A stretch of DNA of 64,000 nucleotides from Actinoplanes sp. L3-i22 (GTDB lineage Bacteria; Actinomycetota; Actinomycetes; Mycobacteriales; Micromonosporaceae). Position 1 is the stretch's first letter; every line of letters begins with the position of its first letter. The translations under genes and the position numbers were made by a program. The stretch lies in the NCBI RefSeq assembly GCF_019704555.1, contig NZ_AP024745.1, forward strand, positions 9,702,001 to 9,766,000, in the 5' to 3' direction. The notes beneath the pieces are model-generated. The model had not been told where the DNA came from, made no database searches, and saw nothing but the letters and a program-made list of their open reading frames with translations. Below are positions 46,717-56,921 of the stretch, one piece after another.

Positions 46717-47365
46717 GCCCGCTGACGACGCCTTACGTGATCGGCTGGTGCGCGTCGGGGCTGCATTGCTACGCACGGAAAGTCCCGGCGCGCTCTCACT
46801 GCGTGAGATAGCCCGTCGCGCCGGCGTCTCGCACGGAGCGCCGCGCCGCTACTTCCCGACCCACCTGTCGCTGCTCTCGGCGATCGCCCGCTCCGGCTTC
46901 GCCGACCTCTCCGACCAGGTGCGGACCGCCCTGCGGGCCGGCCCGGAAGACCCCCGAACAAAGATCAAGACAATTGCTTTCCTGTACGTACGGTTCGCCG
47001 CCGGCAACCGCGGCATGTTCGAACTGATGTTCCGCCACGATCTGCTGTCCAGCGGTGGCGAACTGGGCCTGCGGGACGCGTCCCTCCCGCTCTTCCGTCT
47101 GCTGACCGAGCTGGTCGCGGCCGCCCGCCCGCAAGCCGCCGCCGAGCCGGCCGAGCCGGTCCCCGCGGCCCACCCGCAGACCGCCGCCGAGCCGCTCCCC
47201 GCGGCACCCGCCGAGGTGACCGCCGCGGCGATCTGGGGCACCCTGCACGGCATCGCCGAGCTGTGGAACTGGGGCTCGCTGACCCTGGCCACCGCCGCCA
47301 CCGACCCGGCCCCGTTCATCGACGCCACCCTGACCGCCCACCTCGGCCCGGAAGGTCCGCCATGA
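46715..47365 (+). CDS. TetR family regulator
   Basis: 216 aa. N-terminal helix-turn-helix ALSLREIARRAGVSHGAPRR YFPTHLSLLSAIA; the C-terminal domain is TetR_C-like with a Pro/Ala/Glu-rich insertion near residues 138-166 (PQAAAEPAEPVPAAHPQTAA). No Shine-Dalgarno precedes the ATG, and an operator overlaps it, so a leaderless transcript is likely. It overlaps the acyltransferase gene (ATGA), so the regulator probably controls that gene and itself. Confidence 0.9.
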   Translation: MPADDALRDRLVRVGAALLRTESPGALSLREIARRAGVSHGAPRRYFPTHLSLLSAIARSGFADLSDQVRTALRAGPEDPRTKIKTIAFLYVRFAAGNRGMFELMFRHDLLSSGGELGLRDASLPLFRLLTELVAAARPQAAAEPAEPVPAAHPQTAAEPLPAAPAEVTAAAIWGTLHGIAELWNWGSLTLATAATDPAPFIDATLTAHLGPEGPP

Positions 47366-48027
47366 CACGCATGCCGCCCCTCTACGCGGGTGCCCACCGC
47401 ACGCTCGGCGCGCTCCTGCGCGGCCTCTGGCCCACCACGGTGACCGGCCTGGAGAACATTCCCGGCGACTCCGGCGCGATCCTGTGCCCGAACCACCACG
47501 CCATCGCCGACCAGCTCTTCCTGGGCGTCAACACGCCGCGGCACGTCGCGTTCTGGGCCAAGGCGGAATACTTCCGCTCCCCCGGCGCCCGCGGCAACCT
47601 CACGCGACGGGTCGTCACCGGGATGGGGGCGATCCCGGTCGAGCGGGGCGGCGGGCGGGCGGTGCTCTCCGCGTTCGACGCGGCGGTACCGATCCTGAAG
47701 GCGGGCGGCCTGGTCGCGGTCTTCCCGGAGGGCACCCGGTCACCGGACGGCCGCCTCTACCGCGGCCGCACCGGCGCGGTCCGCCTCGCCGCCCAGGCCG
47801 GCGTCCCGGTCGTCCCGGTCGGCATCACCGGCACCGACCACATCCGCCCGGCCGGCCGGCGCTTCCCCCGACGCCACCCGGTCACCCTGACCTTCGCCCC
47901 GCCGATCCCGGTCAAGGTCGAGTCCGCGGCGGACGCCCGCCGCCTCACCGACGACCTGATCGCCGCCATCCAGTCACTGACCGCCCAGGAATACGTCCCG
48001 TCCTACGCCCCACCCCGCACGCCCTGA
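47362..48027 (+). CDS. 1-acylglycerol-3-phosphate acyltransferase (PlsC-like)
   Basis: 221 aa. The catalytic HX4D motif is in PNHHAIADQLF, followed by EYFRSPGARGNLTRRVVTGM, the FPEGTRSPDG motif and VPVVPVGITGTDHI. It acylates a lysophospholipid or related acceptor at the membrane. It is co-transcribed with the TetR gene, which suggests adaptive lipid remodelling rather than the housekeeping enzyme. The C-terminal codons (PPRTP) run into a tandem repeat. Confidence 0.9.
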   Translation: MTRMPPLYAGAHRTLGALLRGLWPTTVTGLENIPGDSGAILCPNHHAIADQLFLGVNTPRHVAFWAKAEYFRSPGARGNLTRRVVTGMGAIPVERGGGRAVLSAFDAAVPILKAGGLVAVFPEGTRSPDGRLYRGRTGAVRLAAQAGVPVVPVGITGTDHIRPAGRRFPRRHPVTLTFAPPIPVKVESAADARRLTDDLIAAIQSLTAQEYVPSYAPPRTP

Positions 48028-48179
48028 ACCAGCCGGACCCGCGCCACCCCGCACGCCCTGAACCAGCCGAACCCGCGCCACCCCGCACGCCCTGAACCAG
48101 CCGAACCCGCGCCACCCCGCACGCCCTGAACCAGCCGAACCCGCGCCACCCCGCACGCCCTGAACCAGCCGGGCCCGCG
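48010..48179 (+). repeat. 34-bp tandem repeat, five copies
   Basis: Five nearly identical 34-base units starting CCACCCCGCACGCCCTGAAC at 48010, 48044, 48078, 48112 and 48146. The first overlaps the end of the acyltransferase gene including its stop codon; the others are noncoding. Confidence 0.92.
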
Positions 48180-48218
48180 ACCCGCGCCGCGGCCCGGGCC
48201 CGCGCAGCGCTCGCGGTC

Positions 48219-48275
48219 CCGGCTGGTCTTCAGGGTTGTTCCGGGGCGCCGGAGGCAGCCCTCAGCGCCAGCCGG
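48219..48275 (-). repeat. 57-bp palindromic repeat, copy 2
   Basis: CCGGCTGG tctt CAGGG on the left and CCCTC agcg CCAGCCGG on the right, separated by about 20 bases, same length as copy 1 (17271-17327) in opposite orientation. Lies in the 464-base gap after the acyltransferase gene; the remainder, 48276-48491, shows no gene or clear motif. Confidence 0.75.
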
Positions 48276-48491
48276 GAGCGGGACACGCGGCTGAACCTCG
48301 ACCCGGCAGCCGGCTTGCGCGGGTCCTTTTAAACCGCGCCCACCCACGGACGTCGCCCTTTCGGGTCTCGTGTTCTGGGCGCCCCGCGCCCTTGCGAGGC
48401 CCGGAAGGGTCCCCGCGGGAGCGACGATCAGTTATCGGCCGCAGCCGAGGCAATGAAGAATTTGAAGTTGATCTTCGGTTTCCGGGAAAGG

Positions 48492-49493
48492 CTATTCGGT
48501 TTCGCGGCGGCGGTCGATCGCGACGTACGAGCCCGGCTGGGACTTCGCGACCTTTTTCATCTCCGAGGCGACCGCGATGACCGTTCGCGGATCGACGAAC
48601 TGCCGGCCGCCCCCGGTCGCCTGCGCCACCCCGATGGAGAGTGTGACCAGGGCGGCACGCTGCTTGTTGCCGCGACGGTCGGGCACCTCGATGTAGCCGC
48701 GCTGCGCGTCCTTCTGGTCGTAGAGCCGGTCGGCCGCGGACTCGAAATCGGTCACCATGCTCTTGGTCAGCGGGAGCACCTGGTCCGGATGGCAGATGAA
48801 GACGAAGTCGTCGCCGCCGATGTGACCGAGGAAGATCGACGGCTTTCCGGTCGAGGCGCTGGCCCGTTGCAGGCTCCGCGCCATTGCGGTGATGAATTCG
48901 TCGCCGCGGTCGAAACCGTAAACGTCATTGACGCTCTTGAATCTGTCGATGTCGATGTAGCCGACCGAGTAATCGCCGCCGTTCTTGATCCGGTCGGCGA
49001 TCTCGCGGCGCACCCGCGCGTTGCCGGGCAGGCCGGTCAGCGGCGAGACCTCGCGGAACTCCTTGTTGCGCCGCAGCGTGGTGGAGACCCGGGCGATCAG
49101 CTCGGCGGTGTCGAACGGCTTGGTCAGGTAGTCGTCGGCGCCGCTGGTCAGGCCGACCACCTTGTCGCCGGTCATGCTCTTGGCGGTCAGCATGATCACC
49201 GGCAGCGCGGAGGTCAGCGGGTCGGCGCGCAGCTCGCGGATCAGCTCGACCCCGTCCATCCGGGGCATCATCCAGTCGACGACGGCCAGGTCCGGCCGGT
49301 GCGTCTCCATCAGGCCGAGCGCCTCCTGCCCGTCCCGGGCGCGGATCACCTCGAAGCCGTGCACCTTGAGGTTGAACTCGACGAAGCTCGCGATGTCCTG
49401 ATCGTCGTCGACGACCAGGATGAGATCGGGTCGTTGCTCCTCGGCGTCGGACCCGAAGTCGTCGACCGCGGGCCCCGGCTCGGCGTTACTCAC
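48492..49493 (-). CDS. Response regulator with GGDEF-type domain
   Basis: 333 aa. The receiver domain has the phosphoacceptor Asp73 in [13 protein letters not shown], Lys105 in IMLTAKS and Lys125 in DYLTKPF. The GGDEF domain starts [20 protein letters not shown]; its signature reads [10 protein letters not shown] (GGDDF, residues 226-230) rather than GG(D/E)EF, and no RxxD inhibitory site precedes it. Diguanylate cyclase activity is possible but uncertain. The GTG start overlaps the rpe stop (GTGA), an odd pairing of signalling with the pentose pathway. Confidence 0.9.
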   Translation of the reverse strand: MSNAEPGPAVDDFGSDAEEQRPDLILVVDDDQDIASFVEFNLKVHGFEVIRARDGQEALGLMETHRPDLAVVDWMMPRMDGVELIRELRADPLTSALPVIMLTAKSMTGDKVVGLTSGADDYLTKPFDTAELIARVSTTLRRNKEFREVSPLTGLPGNARVRREIADRIKNGGDYSVGYIDIDRFKSVNDVYGFDRGDEFITAMARSLQRASASTGKPSIFLGHIGGDDFVFICHPDQVLPLTKSMVTDFESAADRLYDQKDAQRGYIEVPDRRGNKQRAALVTLSIGVAQATGGGRQFVDPRTVIAVASEMKKVAKSQPGSYVAIDRRRETE

Positions 49494-50170
49494 ATCGAGA
49501 TCCCCATGCGCTCGGCGGCCAGTGCCCGAAGCTTACGCACCGCCTCGGCGGGATCGGCAGCCCCATAGACGGCGGTGCCCGCCACGAACGCGTCGGCACC
49601 GGCCGCGGCGGCCTGCTCGATGGTGTCCGCGGCGATCCCGCCGTCCACCTCGATGCGGACGTCCAGGTTCCCGACGGACACGCGTCGGCGCACGTCACGC
49701 ACCTTTTCCAGCATCTCCGGCATGAACTTCTGCCCACCGAAGCCGGCCTTGATCGTCATGATCAGCACGGTGTCCAGATAGGGCAACAACTCCAGGTACG
49801 GCTCCACGGGCGTGTCCCGGTCGATCGCCAGGCCGGCCTTGGCCCCGGCCGCCCGCAGCGACTTGGCCAGCCCGACCGGGTCGTCACAGGCCTCGGCGTG
49901 GAACGTCACGTTGTACGCCCCGGCCTCGGCATAGGCCGGCGCCCAGCGCTCCGGGTCGGTGATCATCAGGTGCACGTCGAACGGGATCGTGGTCGCCTTG
50001 CGCAGGCTCTGCACGATCGGCAGGCCGAGCGTGAGGTTCGGCACGAAGTGGTTGTCCATGACATCCACGTGCACCCAGTCGGCCGCCCCCTCGATGGCCC
50101 GCACTTCCTCACCGAGCCGGGAGAAGTCGGAGGCGAGGATGCTCGGCGCGATGATCGGCGATGACGTCAC
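49490..50170 (-). CDS. rpe: Ribulose-phosphate 3-epimerase
   Basis: A 226 aa TIM-barrel metalloenzyme of the pentose phosphate pathway. [40 protein letters not shown] (metal ligands His and Asp), [20 protein letters not shown] and [20 protein letters not shown]. Note [10 protein letters not shown] where many family members have MTVNPGFGGQ. Start at a GTG, 60 bases after the preceding gene. Confidence 0.96.
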   Translation of the reverse strand: MTSSPIIAPSILASDFSRLGEEVRAIEGAADWVHVDVMDNHFVPNLTLGLPIVQSLRKATTIPFDVHLMITDPERWAPAYAEAGAYNVTFHAEACDDPVGLAKSLRAAGAKAGLAIDRDTPVEPYLELLPYLDTVLIMTIKAGFGGQKFMPEMLEKVRDVRRRVSVGNLDVRIEVDGGIAADTIEQAAAAGADAFVAGTAVYGAADPAEAVRKLRALAAERMGISM

Positions 50171-50230
50171 CGCTGAAGTGTAAAACCTCGGGCGGAACGC
50201 GTCGGCAGGCCTGTGGACAACGGCCGGTGC

Positions 50231-50977
50231 TCAGTGCTCCGGACGGCGTTCCACCCAGCCGAGCTCGGCAGCCGCACGTCCCAGCTCCCGGGAGACCGTG
50301 CCCCACGCGCCGGGCGGCGGCTCGACCGGCTCGGCCGGAGCCAGCCAGTGCGAGACGAACACCCCGGTCCGCCACTCCTCGACCACCGCTTCGGGGAAGA
50401 GATCCGGGATCGGTCCCATCCGGCTCCGGGCCCGGTCCGCGAGGTAGAAGTCGGGCGGAGTCATCGTCTCCACCCTGGCGAGCCGGGAGGGGACGGGCAC
50501 CGCCTCCTCCTCCTCTACCGACGCGTAGAGCGGATCCAGTCCGTCGCAGAGCCCGCGCAGGACGGCCAGCGCCCGGGCCCGGTACCGGACCGCTTCCGCC
50601 CGGTCCTCGTCGTCCCAGTAGTCGGGGTAGCTGTAGGGCCCGAGGAACGTCATGACCGCGACGGGATGCCCACCCGCCGGGTCGGCACGGCCGAAACTGA
50701 CCGCGAGCGTGCCCAGGTCCTCGATCGACATGCCGACCCGGTACTGCCGCTCGCCGGGCGCCGTCACGGGCCAGTCCGAGAGCCGGAGCGGCAGGTCGGT
50801 GACGTACTCGAAGGGAGGCGGCTCGGCGGGACCCGCCCACGCCGACCCGGTGTACGACGCGCCGAGGTCGTGCAGCGCCCGGCAGGTCTTCGCCAGCGCC
50901 TCGTCGTCGGACAGCCGATCCAGGAACAGGCCGACGACGAGGAACGGCGAATCAGGCTGGATGTCGCCCCCGGTCAC
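50231..50977 (-). CDS. Hypothetical 248 aa protein
   Basis: Not recognised. Soluble, acidic and Pro-rich, with MSIEDLGTLAVSFGRADPAG and YSYPDYWDDEDRAEAVRYRA as the most distinctive stretches; it resembles the loosely defined proteins often found near contact-dependent systems only in general character. GTG start, 39 bases after rsmB. A DnaA-box-like TGTGGACAA lies just past its stop (50212-50220). Confidence 0.7.
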   Translation of the reverse strand: MTGGDIQPDSPFLVVGLFLDRLSDDEALAKTCRALHDLGASYTGSAWAGPAEPPPFEYVTDLPLRLSDWPVTAPGERQYRVGMSIEDLGTLAVSFGRADPAGGHPVAVMTFLGPYSYPDYWDDEDRAEAVRYRARALAVLRGLCDGLDPLYASVEEEEAVPVPSRLARVETMTPPDFYLADRARSRMGPIPDLFPEAVVEEWRTGVFVSHWLAPAEPVEPPPGAWGTVSRELGRAAAELGWVERRPEH

Positions 50978-51016
50978 GGAATCACGCCGGGCGGCCCCGT
51001 CCTTCGAGCAACACGA

Positions 51017-52486
51017 TCAGCTGGTGCGCCGCAGCACGGCCAGGAACATCGCGTCCGTGCCGTGCCGGTGCGGCCACAGCTGCACCGTCGGGCCGGCGCC
51101 CAGCCCCGGCATGCCCGGCGGCAGCAGCGGGCGGGCGTCGACGAAGTCCACCTCGACGCCGCTGCGACGGGCGCCCTCGCTCACCGTCACCTGGGTCTCC
51201 ACCATGTGCGGGGAGCACGTCACGTACGCCACCACGCCGCCCGGCCGGACCGCCCGCAACGCCGCCACCAGCAGCTCCCGCTGGAGCCGGGTGAGCGGGG
51301 GCAGGTCGGCCGGCGTCCGGCGCCAGCGGGACTCCGGGCGGCGGCGCAGCGAGCCCAGGCCGGTGCACGGCGCGTCGACCAGGACCCGGTCGAACGCCTC
51401 CTCCGGCAGGTCCGGGTCGCGGCCCACCGAGCGGCCGTCCATCGGGAAGACCGTCACCGGCATGCCCTCGGTGGCCTGCTCGACCAGGCGGGCCCGGTGC
51501 TCGGCGACCTCGACCGCGGTCACCTCGGCGCCGCGGCCGGCGGCGATCGCGCCCATCAGGCCGGTCTTGCCGCCCGGGCCGGCGCACAGGTCCAGCCAGC
51601 GGGTGTCGCGGCCCTCGATCGGGGCGGCCAGCAGCGCCGCCGCGACCAGCTGGGAGCCCTCGTCCTGGACGTGGGCGCGGCCGTCCCGGATGGCGGCCAG
51701 GTCACGCGGGGCGCCGCCGTTCAGGTACACCGCGTACGGCGAGAACGCCCCCGGGGTGCCGTCGACCTCGTCGGCCAGATCGACCGCGTCGACCCGGCCC
51801 GGGCGCGCGCACAGGTGCACGGCCGGCGGCTGGTTGTCCTCGATCAGCAGCCGGGCGGTCTCGTCCAGGTCGCCGCCGAGCGCCTCGCTGAACGCGCGGA
51901 CGATCCACTGCGGGTGGTGGTGCATGACCGCGAGGTTGCCGACCGGGTCGGACTCGTAGCCCGGGGCGACCCGTTCCAGCCACGCCTCCAGCGGGGTCTC
52001 GGAGATCGTGCGCATCACCGCGTTCGCGAAGCCGGCGGCGCCGGGCGCGACCGAGCGGACCAGGTCGACGGTCTGGTTGACCGCGGCGTGCGACGGCACC
52101 CGGGTGTAGAGCAGCTGGTAGGCGCCGAGCCGCAGGGCGTCGCGGGCCGGCGGGTCGATCCGGGCCACCTCGCGGCCGGCGGCCGCGGCGACGATCAGGT
52201 CGAGGGTGCCGAGGGCCCGCAGCGTCCCGTAGGTCAGCTCGGTGGCGAACGCCGCGTCCCGCCCGGACAGGCCCATCCCGCTGAGGATGTCGCCGAGGAC
52301 CAGGTTCGCGTACGCGTCGTCCCGGTGCACCGCGGCGATCGTCTCGTACGCCGCCTGACGTGCCGGGTCGGACGGCGGCCGGCCGGCCCGCGGCGCCCGC
52401 CCGCTGCGGTCGTCCCGCGAGTGTCCCGGCCCGGACGGCCGTCGCGGGCCGGCGCCGTGCGGCCGTGAAGCCCTGTGCTCAGTCAC
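51017..52486 (-). CDS. rsmB: 16S rRNA m5C967 methyltransferase
   Basis: 489 aa. An N-terminal NusB-like RNA-binding domain ([20 protein letters not shown], then [20 protein letters not shown]) is joined to a SAM-dependent RsmB domain with [20 protein letters not shown], the two catalytic cysteines in [16 protein letters not shown] and [12 protein letters not shown]. The GTG start overlaps the fmt stop (GTGA). The first 40 residues are a basic disordered tail. Confidence 0.95.
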   Translation of the reverse strand: MTEHRASRPHGAGPRRPSGPGHSRDDRSGRAPRAGRPPSDPARQAAYETIAAVHRDDAYANLVLGDILSGMGLSGRDAAFATELTYGTLRALGTLDLIVAAAAGREVARIDPPARDALRLGAYQLLYTRVPSHAAVNQTVDLVRSVAPGAAGFANAVMRTISETPLEAWLERVAPGYESDPVGNLAVMHHHPQWIVRAFSEALGGDLDETARLLIEDNQPPAVHLCARPGRVDAVDLADEVDGTPGAFSPYAVYLNGGAPRDLAAIRDGRAHVQDEGSQLVAAALLAAPIEGRDTRWLDLCAGPGGKTGLMGAIAAGRGAEVTAVEVAEHRARLVEQATEGMPVTVFPMDGRSVGRDPDLPEEAFDRVLVDAPCTGLGSLRRRPESRWRRTPADLPPLTRLQRELLVAALRAVRPGGVVAYVTCSPHMVETQVTVSEGARRSGVEVDFVDARPLLPPGMPGLGAGPTVQLWPHRHGTDAMFLAVLRRTS

Positions 52487-53409
52487 GCGAGCTTCTCCCC
52501 TGCTTCAATTCGCAATCCGCGCGCCCAGTCGGCCGCGGCCATCGGTTTCTTGCCCGCCGCGCGGACCTCGCCCAGCTGCACCGGGGTGGTGGCCGTGCCG
52601 GCCAGCACCTGGGTGCGCTCCACCCGCAGCTCGCCCGGCTGCAGGTGCGGTGCGTTGGCGATCGGCCGGACCGGGCCCAGCTTGAGCCGGTCGTCGCGCA
52701 GCGTCGTCCACGCGCCCGGCGCCGGCGTGCACGCCCGGATCCGCCGGTCGACCGCGAACGCCGGGTCGGTCCAGCGGACCCGCGCGTCCTCGGCGGTGAG
52801 TTTCGGGGCCAGGCTGATCCCGTCGTGCGGCTGCGGGTGCGCCCGGGCGGTGCCCGCCTCGATCGCGTCGAGCACCGCGACGAGCAGGCCGGCGCCCTCG
52901 TGGGCGAGCCGTTCCAGCAGGTCCCCGGAGGTGTCGTTGAACCGGATCTGGTCGGTGACGGTGCCGTAGACCGGACCGGTGTCCAGCCCGGCCTCCAGCT
53001 CGAAGACGCTGGCCCCGGTCACCTCGTCGCCGTGCAGGACGGCGTGCTGCACCGGCGCCGCGCCGCGCCAGGCGGGCAGCAGCGAGAAGTGCAGGTTCAC
53101 CCAGCCGTGCGTCGGGATCTCCAGCGCGGTGGGCGGCACCAGCGCGCCGTACGCCACCACCGGCACACAGTCCGGCGCGAGCTCGCGCAGCCGCTGCTGG
53201 AACTCGGGCTCGCGCGGCCGTTCCGGGGTGAGCACCTCGATGCCGCGCTCGTCGGCCCACGCGCCGGCGGGCGAGCGGAGCAGGCGGCGGCCCCGGCCGG
53301 CCGGGGCGTCCGGACGGGTCACCACGGCGACCAGCTCGTGCCCGGACGCGGCGATCGCGTCCAGGCTGGGCAGCGCCACCTCGGGCGTGCCGGCGAAGAT
53401 CAGGCGCAT
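52483..53409 (-). CDS. fmt: Methionyl-tRNA formyltransferase
   Basis: 308 aa. Formylates initiator Met-t[21 protein letters not shown], the catalytic [20 protein letters not shown] with the Asn-His pair, and [20 protein letters not shown]; the C-terminal OB-like domain follows [15 protein letters not shown]. It lies 4 bases after def, in the standard def-fmt-rsmB order. Confidence 0.96.
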   Translation of the reverse strand: MRLIFAGTPEVALPSLDAIAASGHELVAVVTRPDAPAGRGRRLLRSPAGAWADERGIEVLTPERPREPEFQQRLRELAPDCVPVVAYGALVPPTALEIPTHGWVNLHFSLLPAWRGAAPVQHAVLHGDEVTGASVFELEAGLDTGPVYGTVTDQIRFNDTSGDLLERLAHEGAGLLVAVLDAIEAGTARAHPQPHDGISLAPKLTAEDARVRWTDPAFAVDRRIRACTPAPGAWTTLRDDRLKLGPVRPIANAPHLQPGELRVERTQVLAGTATTPVQLGEVRAAGKKPMAAADWARGLRIEAGEKLA

Positions 53410-53413
53410 CGGA

Positions 53414-53971
53414 TCACCGGCCCAGGCCGAAGATGCCCCGGCTGTGCGGGCTCTCCTTGATCGTCGGGGGCTTGGCGGCGTCGTACCACTCGGCGGAGCG
53501 GATCTGCTTCATCGCGTCCTTGCGGGCCGCGGAGTCCAGCCGGTCCAGGAAGAGCACGCCGTCCAGGTGGTCGGTCTCGTGCTGCACGCAGCGGGCCATC
53601 AGGCCGGTGCCGACCAGCTGGATCGGGTCGCCGTGCTCGTTGAAGCCGTTCGCCACCACGTTCTGCCGGCGCTTGGTGTCGATGTAGATGCCGGGGATGG
53701 AGAGGCAGCCCTCCGGGCCGTCCTGCTCCTCCTCGTCCGGGAACGAGAGCACCGGGTTGACGATGTGCCCGACCACGTCGTCGACGTCGAAGGTGAACAC
53801 GCGCAGACCGACGCCGAGCTGCGGGGCGGCCAGGCCGGCGCCGCCCTCGTCCAGCATCGTGTCGGTCAGGTCCTTGACCAGTTTGCGCAGTTCCTTGTCG
53901 AAGTCGACGACCGTGTCGGCCTCAGTGCGCAGCACCGGGTCACCGAAGAGACGGATGGGCTGGACGGTCAC
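53414..53971 (-). CDS. def: Peptide deformylase
   Basis: 185 aa. Removes the formyl group from nascent proteins. The three motifs are complete: [21 protein letters not shown] (metal Cys) and [11 protein letters not shown] (HExxH-type metal site). GTG start. Pairs functionally with fmt directly downstream. Confidence 0.97.
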   Translation of the reverse strand: MTVQPIRLFGDPVLRTEADTVVDFDKELRKLVKDLTDTMLDEGGAGLAAPQLGVGLRVFTFDVDDVVGHIVNPVLSFPDEEEQDGPEGCLSIPGIYIDTKRRQNVVANGFNEHGDPIQLVGTGLMARCVQHETDHLDGVLFLDRLDSAARKDAMKQIRSAEWYDAAKPPTIKESPHSRGIFGLGR

Positions 53972-54024
53972 TCGGCGGAACTCCTAGTGCTGTGGGAAAA
54001 ACGGCTGCCGAACAGTCTACGGAC

Positions 54025-56001
54025 CTAGAACAGTTCGGCCGGGTCCACCTGCACGCGGACCGCGACGGCGGCCTTGCGGGCACTGCGCACCCCGGCCGCC
54101 ACGTGCAGCGCGTGGGCCAGGGCGGGCAGCTGGGACCGGGAGACCCGCAGCAGCATCCGCTCCTGCTCGTCGCCGGCCGGGACCGGGCCGAGCTGCTCGG
54201 TCCCCTCGGGCAGGTCGGCGATCGTCAGCAGCTCGCTGACGGCCGGGGCCGGACCGGTGACGCTGGCCATCCGGGCGGCCGGCGGGAAGCCCAACTCGCG
54301 GCGTTCGGCCAGCTCACGGGCGGCGAACCAGCCCGGGTCCCAGCGCAGCAGGGCCTGCACCGGGGCGAGCGAGCCGTCCGCCACCACGATCACCTTGCCG
54401 CCGTCGGGCCCCGACCGGGCCAGCGCCGATGCGTTCAGCCAGCGGCGCATGGTCTCCTCGGCGGCCCGCAGGTCGGCCCGGCTGAGCAGCGCCCAGGTGT
54501 CCAGCAGGAGCACCGCGCCGAAGCCGCCCTCGGCCACCGGCTCGGCGCCCGGGGTGGCCACGACGATGGATGCCGCACCGGGAACCGTGTCCAAGATCTC
54601 GTCCCGCCCGGAGGTGCGCACCGGCACCCCGGGGAACGCCCGCCCCAGCTCCTCGGCGGTGCGCCGGGCGCCGACCACCGACGCGCGCAGCCGCTGCCCA
54701 CCACAGGCGGGGCAGGCGTAGGCCGGGAAGTTCCGCCCGCACCAGTGGCAGACCGGCACGTCCCGCGCGCCGTGCAGGCCGAGCGGACCGGAGCACTCCG
54801 GGCAGCGCGCCGGGGTGCGGCACTCGGCGCAGGCCACCGACGGCAGGTAGCCCCGGCGCGGCACCTGGACCAGCACCGGGTGGCCGGCCTGCAGCGCCTG
54901 CTTGGCGGTCAGCCAGGCCAGGCTGGGCAGCCGGGCGGTGGTCGCGGCGGCGTCCCGCGCGAGCTGCGAGTCGTCGCCGGTCGGGGAGATCGCGGGCTGG
55001 CGGCGCCGCAGGACGGCCCGCTCGGCGACGATCTCCCGGGCCCAGCCGGTCTCCAGCAGCAGCTGCGCCTCACCCGTCCGGGCGAAGCCGCCGACCAGGG
55101 CCGCGCAGTCGGCCAGCCGGGCCCGGGTGAGCAGCACGTCACGAGCGTGCGGGTACGGCGAGCGGGGCTCGGCGTGCAGGTCGTCGCCGTCGTCCCAGAT
55201 CACCACCAGGCCGATGCCGGCGACCGGGGCCCACATCCCGGCGCGGGTGCCGGCCACCACCTGAACCTGGTGCCGGCTGGCGGCGAGGAACCGCCGATAG
55301 CGCTCGGCCGGACCGAGCGCCGCGTTCAGCGCGACGTGCCGGCCGGGGCCGAGCACCTCGCCGAGCGCCTTGTCGACCCGGTCGAGGTCACGCGCGTCGG
55401 CGACGACGATCACCACGCCGCGCCCGCCGGCGACCGTCGCCGCGGCCGCCTCGGCGATCCGGATCGGCCAGGTCTCCCCCGGCAGCGCCGACCAGACGGC
55501 CCGCGCGGGACGCCCTTCCGCCAGCGCCTTCAGGAAGGGCGGGCCGGCCGGATAGGAATCCCAGCCGCCGGCGGCCGGCTCGGCCGGGGCCGCGGCCGGC
55601 TCGGGGGCGGCGGTCTCCTGCGCCTCGACCCGCGCGTGCCGGGGCGGGACGGCCAGGCGCAGCACGTCGGCGAGACTGCCCGCGTAGCGATCGGCGACCG
55701 CCCGGGCCAGCCGCGCGACCTCCGGGTCGAGGACCCGCTCGGCGGCGACCACCTTCTCCAGATAGGCCAGCTTGCCCTGGTGCTCGGAGGCCTCGGCGCG
55801 CTCCAGCAGGAACCCGCTGACCAGCTGCCCGGCGAACCGCACCTTGACCCGCACCCCGGGCTGGGCGGCCTCGTCGTCGGTGCTGGGGACCAGGTAGTCG
55901 AACGGGCGATCCAGGTGCGGCAGCTGGACGTCGACACACACCCGGGCCACCGGCAGACGCTCCGCCGGCTCCCGCTCCGCTCGCACACCCTTGGTCACCA
56001 T
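54025..56001 (-). CDS. priA: Primosomal protein N' lacking helicase motifs
   Basis: 658 aa. The N-terminal 3'BD-like domain (PVARVCVDVQLPHLDRPFDY) and zinc-binding cysteines (CAECRTPARCPEC, then CHWCGRNFPAYACPACGG) are preserved. Walker A is absent: the corresponding site reads SALPGETWPIRIAEAAAATV; the DEAH-like box reads VVIWDDGDDLHAE. Actinobacterial PriA proteins are known to be degenerate in this way, so it should be a replication-restart scaffold without ATP-driven unwinding. ATG start; 53 bases before def. Confidence 0.92.
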   Translation of the reverse strand: MVTKGVRAEREPAERLPVARVCVDVQLPHLDRPFDYLVPSTDDEAAQPGVRVKVRFAGQLVSGFLLERAEASEHQGKLAYLEKVVAAERVLDPEVARLARAVADRYAGSLADVLRLAVPPRHARVEAQETAAPEPAAAPAEPAAGGWDSYPAGPPFLKALAEGRPARAVWSALPGETWPIRIAEAAAATVAGGRGVVIVVADARDLDRVDKALGEVLGPGRHVALNAALGPAERYRRFLAASRHQVQVVAGTRAGMWAPVAGIGLVVIWDDGDDLHAEPRSPYPHARDVLLTRARLADCAALVGGFARTGEAQLLLETGWAREIVAERAVLRRRQPAISPTGDDSQLARDAAATTARLPSLAWLTAKQALQAGHPVLVQVPRRGYLPSVACAECRTPARCPECSGPLGLHGARDVPVCHWCGRNFPAYACPACGGQRLRASVVGARRTAEELGRAFPGVPVRTSGRDEILDTVPGAASIVVATPGAEPVAEGGFGAVLLLDTWALLSRADLRAAEETMRRWLNASALARSGPDGGKVIVVADGSLAPVQALLRWDPGWFAARELAERRELGFPPAARMASVTGPAPAVSELLTIADLPEGTEQLGPVPAGDEQERMLLRVSRSQLPALAHALHVAAGVRSARKAAVAVRVQVDPAELF

Positions 56002-56061
56002 CGCCGAACATTCTGCCCGCCCCCACCGACATTTCCGGACCGGGCAGAACGCGGCGGCGGA

Positions 56062-56625
56062 TCAGTGTGCGAGACAGCTCACTTTCTCGTTCCGCAGATC
56101 GATCTCGACGATGTCCGGGAAGCGCAGACCGGCCCAGAACCGCGCCGGGTCCGGCTCCAGCTGATACCGGCTCGCCATCCACACCGTGGGCGCCAGCCCG
56201 TGCGTCCCGAGCACCAGCGTCTGCCCGCGCTCGGCGGCCGCCGCCGCGTGCCGCACCACGGCCGCGCCGAACCGCTCGATCACCGCGTCCCGCGGCTCCC
56301 AGCCGTCCGGGCACTCGCCACCGGCGTAGGCCAGCGCCGCGCCCCGGTAGTCGTCGTCGGTGAGCCAGACGTGCGGCCGGTGGACCTCGCTGAGATCGTC
56401 ATCGGTCACCACCCGCTGCGCGCCGGCGATCTCCTGCATCGTCTGCGCGGCCTTGGGCTCGCTGCTGGCCACGTAGTAGGCCGGATGGTGCACATGGAGC
56501 CGGATCAGACGAGCCGCGACCCGGCTCTCCTGGTCGAGTTGCCACTGCTCGGCCGGCACGTCCGGATCGACCGCGGGCATCGCGTGCCGGACCAGGAACA
56601 GCCGTTCACCTTGGACAGCCGTCAT
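56062..56625 (-). CDS. Histidine phosphatase family protein
   Basis: 187 aa from the ATG at 56625 (an ATG at about 56664 is possible). It carries the RHG-type catalytic motif FLVRHAMPAVD (RHA rather than RHG) and the second catalytic His in LVLGTHGLAPTVWMASRY. Substrate unknown, probably a small phosphomolecule. It lies between priA and a repeat-rich gap. Confidence 0.85.
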   Translation of the reverse strand: MTAVQGERLFLVRHAMPAVDPDVPAEQWQLDQESRVAARLIRLHVHHPAYYVASSEPKAAQTMQEIAGAQRVVTDDDLSEVHRPHVWLTDDDYRGAALAYAGGECPDGWEPRDAVIERFGAAVVRHAAAAAERGQTLVLGTHGLAPTVWMASRYQLEPDPARFWAGLRFPDIVEIDLRNEKVSCLAH

Positions 56626-56921
56626 CGCGACAGAGTATCCGCCAGAACCTCCGAAGACCCTCATGCGAACAATCACGCAAAACCCACCCGCGTGGATCAT
56701 GCGATCGCCCGATCGAGGGCCGCCCGCCGCCCCGGCTTGCGCTCCGGCCCGCGCCTGGGCTGCCCCGCTGCCGCTCACGGTCCCGGCCGCCGCCCGCTGC
56801 CCCGGCCCGGTTGCGGTTGGCTTGCCAGGCGGCACCCGCCGTTGCTCCCGGCTGCGGCCGCACGTCACGGTTCCCCAAAACACAACTGCCTGAGAGGTAC
56901 GCCGTGAGCCAGCTGGTCACC

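Noticed and set aside
24457..48179. Regular repeats at 24457, 26835, 27091 and 48010 as CRISPR arrays
   Set aside because: Units are directly adjacent with no unique spacers; one is coding and no cas gene is present.
54025..56001. PriA without Walker A and DEAH box as a new finding
   Set aside because: Degenerate PriA is already known for Actinobacteria; kept as annotation only.
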